Assembly (NCBI GenBank): GCA_963774555.1
Contig: CAVZFL010000001.1
Coordinates: 1,364,001-1,428,000, forward strand
Source: VRUE01 sp963774555
GTDB taxonomy: Bacteria > Actinomycetota > Thermoleophilia > Solirubrobacterales > 70-9
Length of the DNA: 64,000 nt
Reading direction: 5' to 3'
Shown: piece by piece, positions 62,551-64,000 of the stretch
How positions within the stretch are numbered: position 1 is the first letter of the stretch
Layout of the letters: the number at the start of each line of letters is the position of its first letter
The notes under the pieces: generated by a model
What the model was told of the DNA's origin: nothing
What the model saw: the letters and a program-made list of their open reading frames with translations, nothing else
The model's database searches: none
Made by a program: the position numbers and the translations under genes

Positions 62551-63765
62551 ATGGCCGTAGACACCGCCGCCTTCCGTGAGCAGACCGACGAGCAGCAGGC
62601 GATCACCGAAATGGTGCGCCAGTTCGCCGACGAGAAGATCATCCCCAACGCCGAGCACTTCGATCACGAGGACACTTTCCCCGAGGAGATCGTCGAGGAA
62701 ATGAAGGAGCTCGGCCTCTTCGGGGTGACGATTCCCGAAGAGTACGGCGGCATGGGGCTCGATCTGACGACCTACGCGATGATCGTCGAAGAGCTCTCGC
62801 GCGGCTGGATCTCGATCTCCGGCGTCGTCAACACCCACTTCATCGGCTCCTACCTCTTGATGAAGTTCGGCACCGACGAGCAGAAGGACTACTTCCTGCC
62901 GAAGATGGCGACCGGCGAGATCCGCGCCGCCTTCTCGCTCTCGGAGCCCGAGGTCGGCTCCGACGTGCAGGGGATCAAGTCGACCGCCAAGAAGGGCGAG
63001 GACGGCAACTGGGAGCTGAACGGGCAGAAGATGTGGGTCACCAACGGCCTCGGCTCCAGCGTCGTCTTCGTGCTGATGAAGACCGACCCCCAGGCAGAAC
63101 CGGCCTACAAGGGGATGACCTGCTTCATCACCGAGAAGAAGCCGTGGGAGGAAATCAACGAGGGCGACTTCAAGGGGCTGAACGTGCCGCCCAAGATCAA
63201 GAAGATGGGCTACAAGGGCGTCGAGTCGACCGAGCTCGTCTACGACGGTTACCGCTGCCCGCCCGAGCGCGTGCTCGGCGGCGAGGAGGCGGGGGTCGGC
63301 GAGGGCTTCGTGCAGATGATGGACGCGCTCGAGGTCGGCCGGGTCAACGTCGCCGCCCGCGGCGTCGGCATCGCCCAGCGGGCCCTCGAGCTCGCCCTCC
63401 GCTACAGCCAGGAGCGCAAGACCTTCGGCAAGCCGATCGCCCAGCACCAGGCGATCCAGTTCAAGCTCGCCGACATGGCGACCAAGGTCGAGGCCGCCCG
63501 CCTCGTCACCCGCAAGGCGGCGCGGATGAAGGACGCCGGCGCGCGCTCCGACCTGGAGGCCGGGATGGCCAAGCTGCTCGCCTCGGAGACCGGCAAGGAG
63601 TGCGTCGAGGAGTGCTTCCGCATCCACGGCGGCTACGGCTACTCGAAGGAGTACGAGATCGAGCGCCTATACCGCGACGCACCGCTGCTGCTGATCGGCG
63701 AGGGGACCTCGGAGATCCAGCGCATGGTTATCGGCAAGAAGCTCCTCCAACGCCACAAGATCTAG
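62551..63765 (+). CDS. acyl-CoA dehydrogenase
   Basis: 404 residues from the ATG at 62551 (AGCAGGAG just before). All family motifs are present: FGVTIPEEYGGMGLDLTTYA, AAFSLSEPEVGSDVQGIKST, WELNGQKMWVTNGLGSSVV, RKTFGKPIAQHQAIQFKLAD, RIHGGYGYSKEYEIERLYRD and LLIGEGTSEIQRMVIGK with the catalytic Glu in GEGT. It would oxidise a short- or branched-chain acyl-CoA, feeding electrons to ETF. It is not linked to the operon at 7.9-14 kb and is closer to the canonical butyryl/isovaleryl type than those two. Confidence 0.93.
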   Translation: MAVDTAAFREQTDEQQAITEMVRQFADEKIIPNAEHFDHEDTFPEEIVEEMKELGLFGVTIPEEYGGMGLDLTTYAMIVEELSRGWISISGVVNTHFIGSYLLMKFGTDEQKDYFLPKMATGEIRAAFSLSEPEVGSDVQGIKSTAKKGEDGNWELNGQKMWVTNGLGSSVVFVLMKTDPQAEPAYKGMTCFITEKKPWEEINEGDFKGLNVPPKIKKMGYKGVESTELVYDGYRCPPERVLGGEEAGVGEGFVQMMDALEVGRVNVAARGVGIAQRALELALRYSQERKTFGKPIAQHQAIQFKLADMATKVEAARLVTRKAARMKDAGARSDLEAGMAKLLASETGKECVEECFRIHGGYGYSKEYEIERLYRDAPLLLIGEGTSEIQRMVIGKKLLQRHKI

Positions 63766-63784
63766 ATGGAGCGCCGCTAACCAC

Positions 63785-64000
63785 ATGGCGTCCACCCCGG
63801 ACCTGATCAAAACGGCCGTCGAGCGGTTTCAGGCCGAGGTCCCGGCGCTGCAGAAACTGAAACTGGTCTTCGGCCTCGAACTGAAGGCCAAACACGACAT
63901 CCAGCTCTACCGGGTCGAGGTGCCTGGCCCGGTGATCAAGAAGGACCTCGCCCAGGACGAGCGCATCCTGGTCCAGATCGACCGTCCCCAATTCAACGAG
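63785..64000 (+). CDS. hypothetical protein (cut by window edge)
   Basis: The ATG at 63785 opens 72 residues running off the window: MASTPDLIKTAVERFQAEVP, LKLVFGLELKAKHDIQLYRV and VIKKDLAQDERILVQIDRPQ. No family recognised. It follows the acyl-CoA dehydrogenase by 19 bases on the same strand, so it is probably in its operon. The alternating charged strands suggest a small alpha/beta domain, but too little is visible to say more. Confidence 0.6.
   Translation, partial: MASTPDLIKTAVERFQAEVPALQKLKLVFGLELKAKHDIQLYRVEVPGPVIKKDLAQDERILVQIDRPQFNE

Overview
The window is one stretch of a high-GC, GTG/TTG-start-rich genome. Several features suggest a Thermoleophilia/Solirubrobacterales-type actinobacterium: GTP-dependent PEP carboxykinase, repeated MMPL exporters, a two-domain FabG, MaoC/acyl-CoA dehydrogenase clusters, a giant RHS protein and collagen-like surface proteins. 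This assignment is inferred from gene content and style; there is no rRNA or other marker here. I saw no tRNA, rRNA or CRISPR array.

Layout. 0-6.5 kb: start of an MMPL exporter, a frameshifted YyaL/DUF255 thioredoxin-like gene, a GGDEF-EAL protein, and an acyl-CoA synthetase/class III aminotransferase pair. 6.6-7.9 kb: an archaeal-type ATPase behind twin AT-rich repeats, ending in a 27-bp perfect inverted repeat. 7.9-14.1 kb: a tightly packed fatty-acid operon read on the minus strand (thiolase, FabG, MaoC, two acyl-CoA dehydrogenases) behind a palindromic operator. 14.1-19.3 kb: two MMPL exporters around a HxlR regulator. 19.3-21.8 kb: a sucC-sucD-like CoA ligase and a small ferredoxin-like protein, with tandem hairpins between sucC and sucD. 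21.9-25.2 kb: a second archaeal-type ATPase, a lipoprotein and pckG. 25.2-30.2 kb: three related GH26-like secreted or membrane proteins (one fused to a YdjM-type membrane hydrolase) and a polysaccharide deacetylase.

30.2-44.7 kb is an accessory island. It holds an AbiE toxin-antitoxin pair with a palindromic operator, a four-gene tandem VapBC-like plus XRE/RelE-like cassette bracketed by 36-bp near-identical repeats, an IS5/IS427-type element with a G7 slippery frameshift site and TAA target duplication, a 2488-residue RHS/NHL protein with an unrecognised C-terminal tip, an unknown gene, an IS110 element, and an IS3 OrfA remnant.

44.7-54.1 kb is an exopolysaccharide locus read on the minus strand (GT2/CoA-binding-like fusion, two GT2, GT4, DUF1616, a large membrane protein, a flippase). 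From about 49.6 to 55.2 kb it is riddled with frameshifts, which looks more like poor consensus sequence than ordinary gene decay. 54.3-64 kb: a malyl-CoA-lyase-like gene (one frameshift), divergent pabC/pabB, a 964-residue collagen-like secreted protein closed by two strong hairpins, a lipoprotein, a CAP-domain protein, another acyl-CoA dehydrogenase and a partial unknown gene.

Main themes are acyl-CoA metabolism (two gene groups), lipid/drug export by MMPL proteins, and surface polysaccharide/protein production. An inserted toxin-antitoxin, RHS and IS region sits between the glycosidase cluster and the polysaccharide locus.
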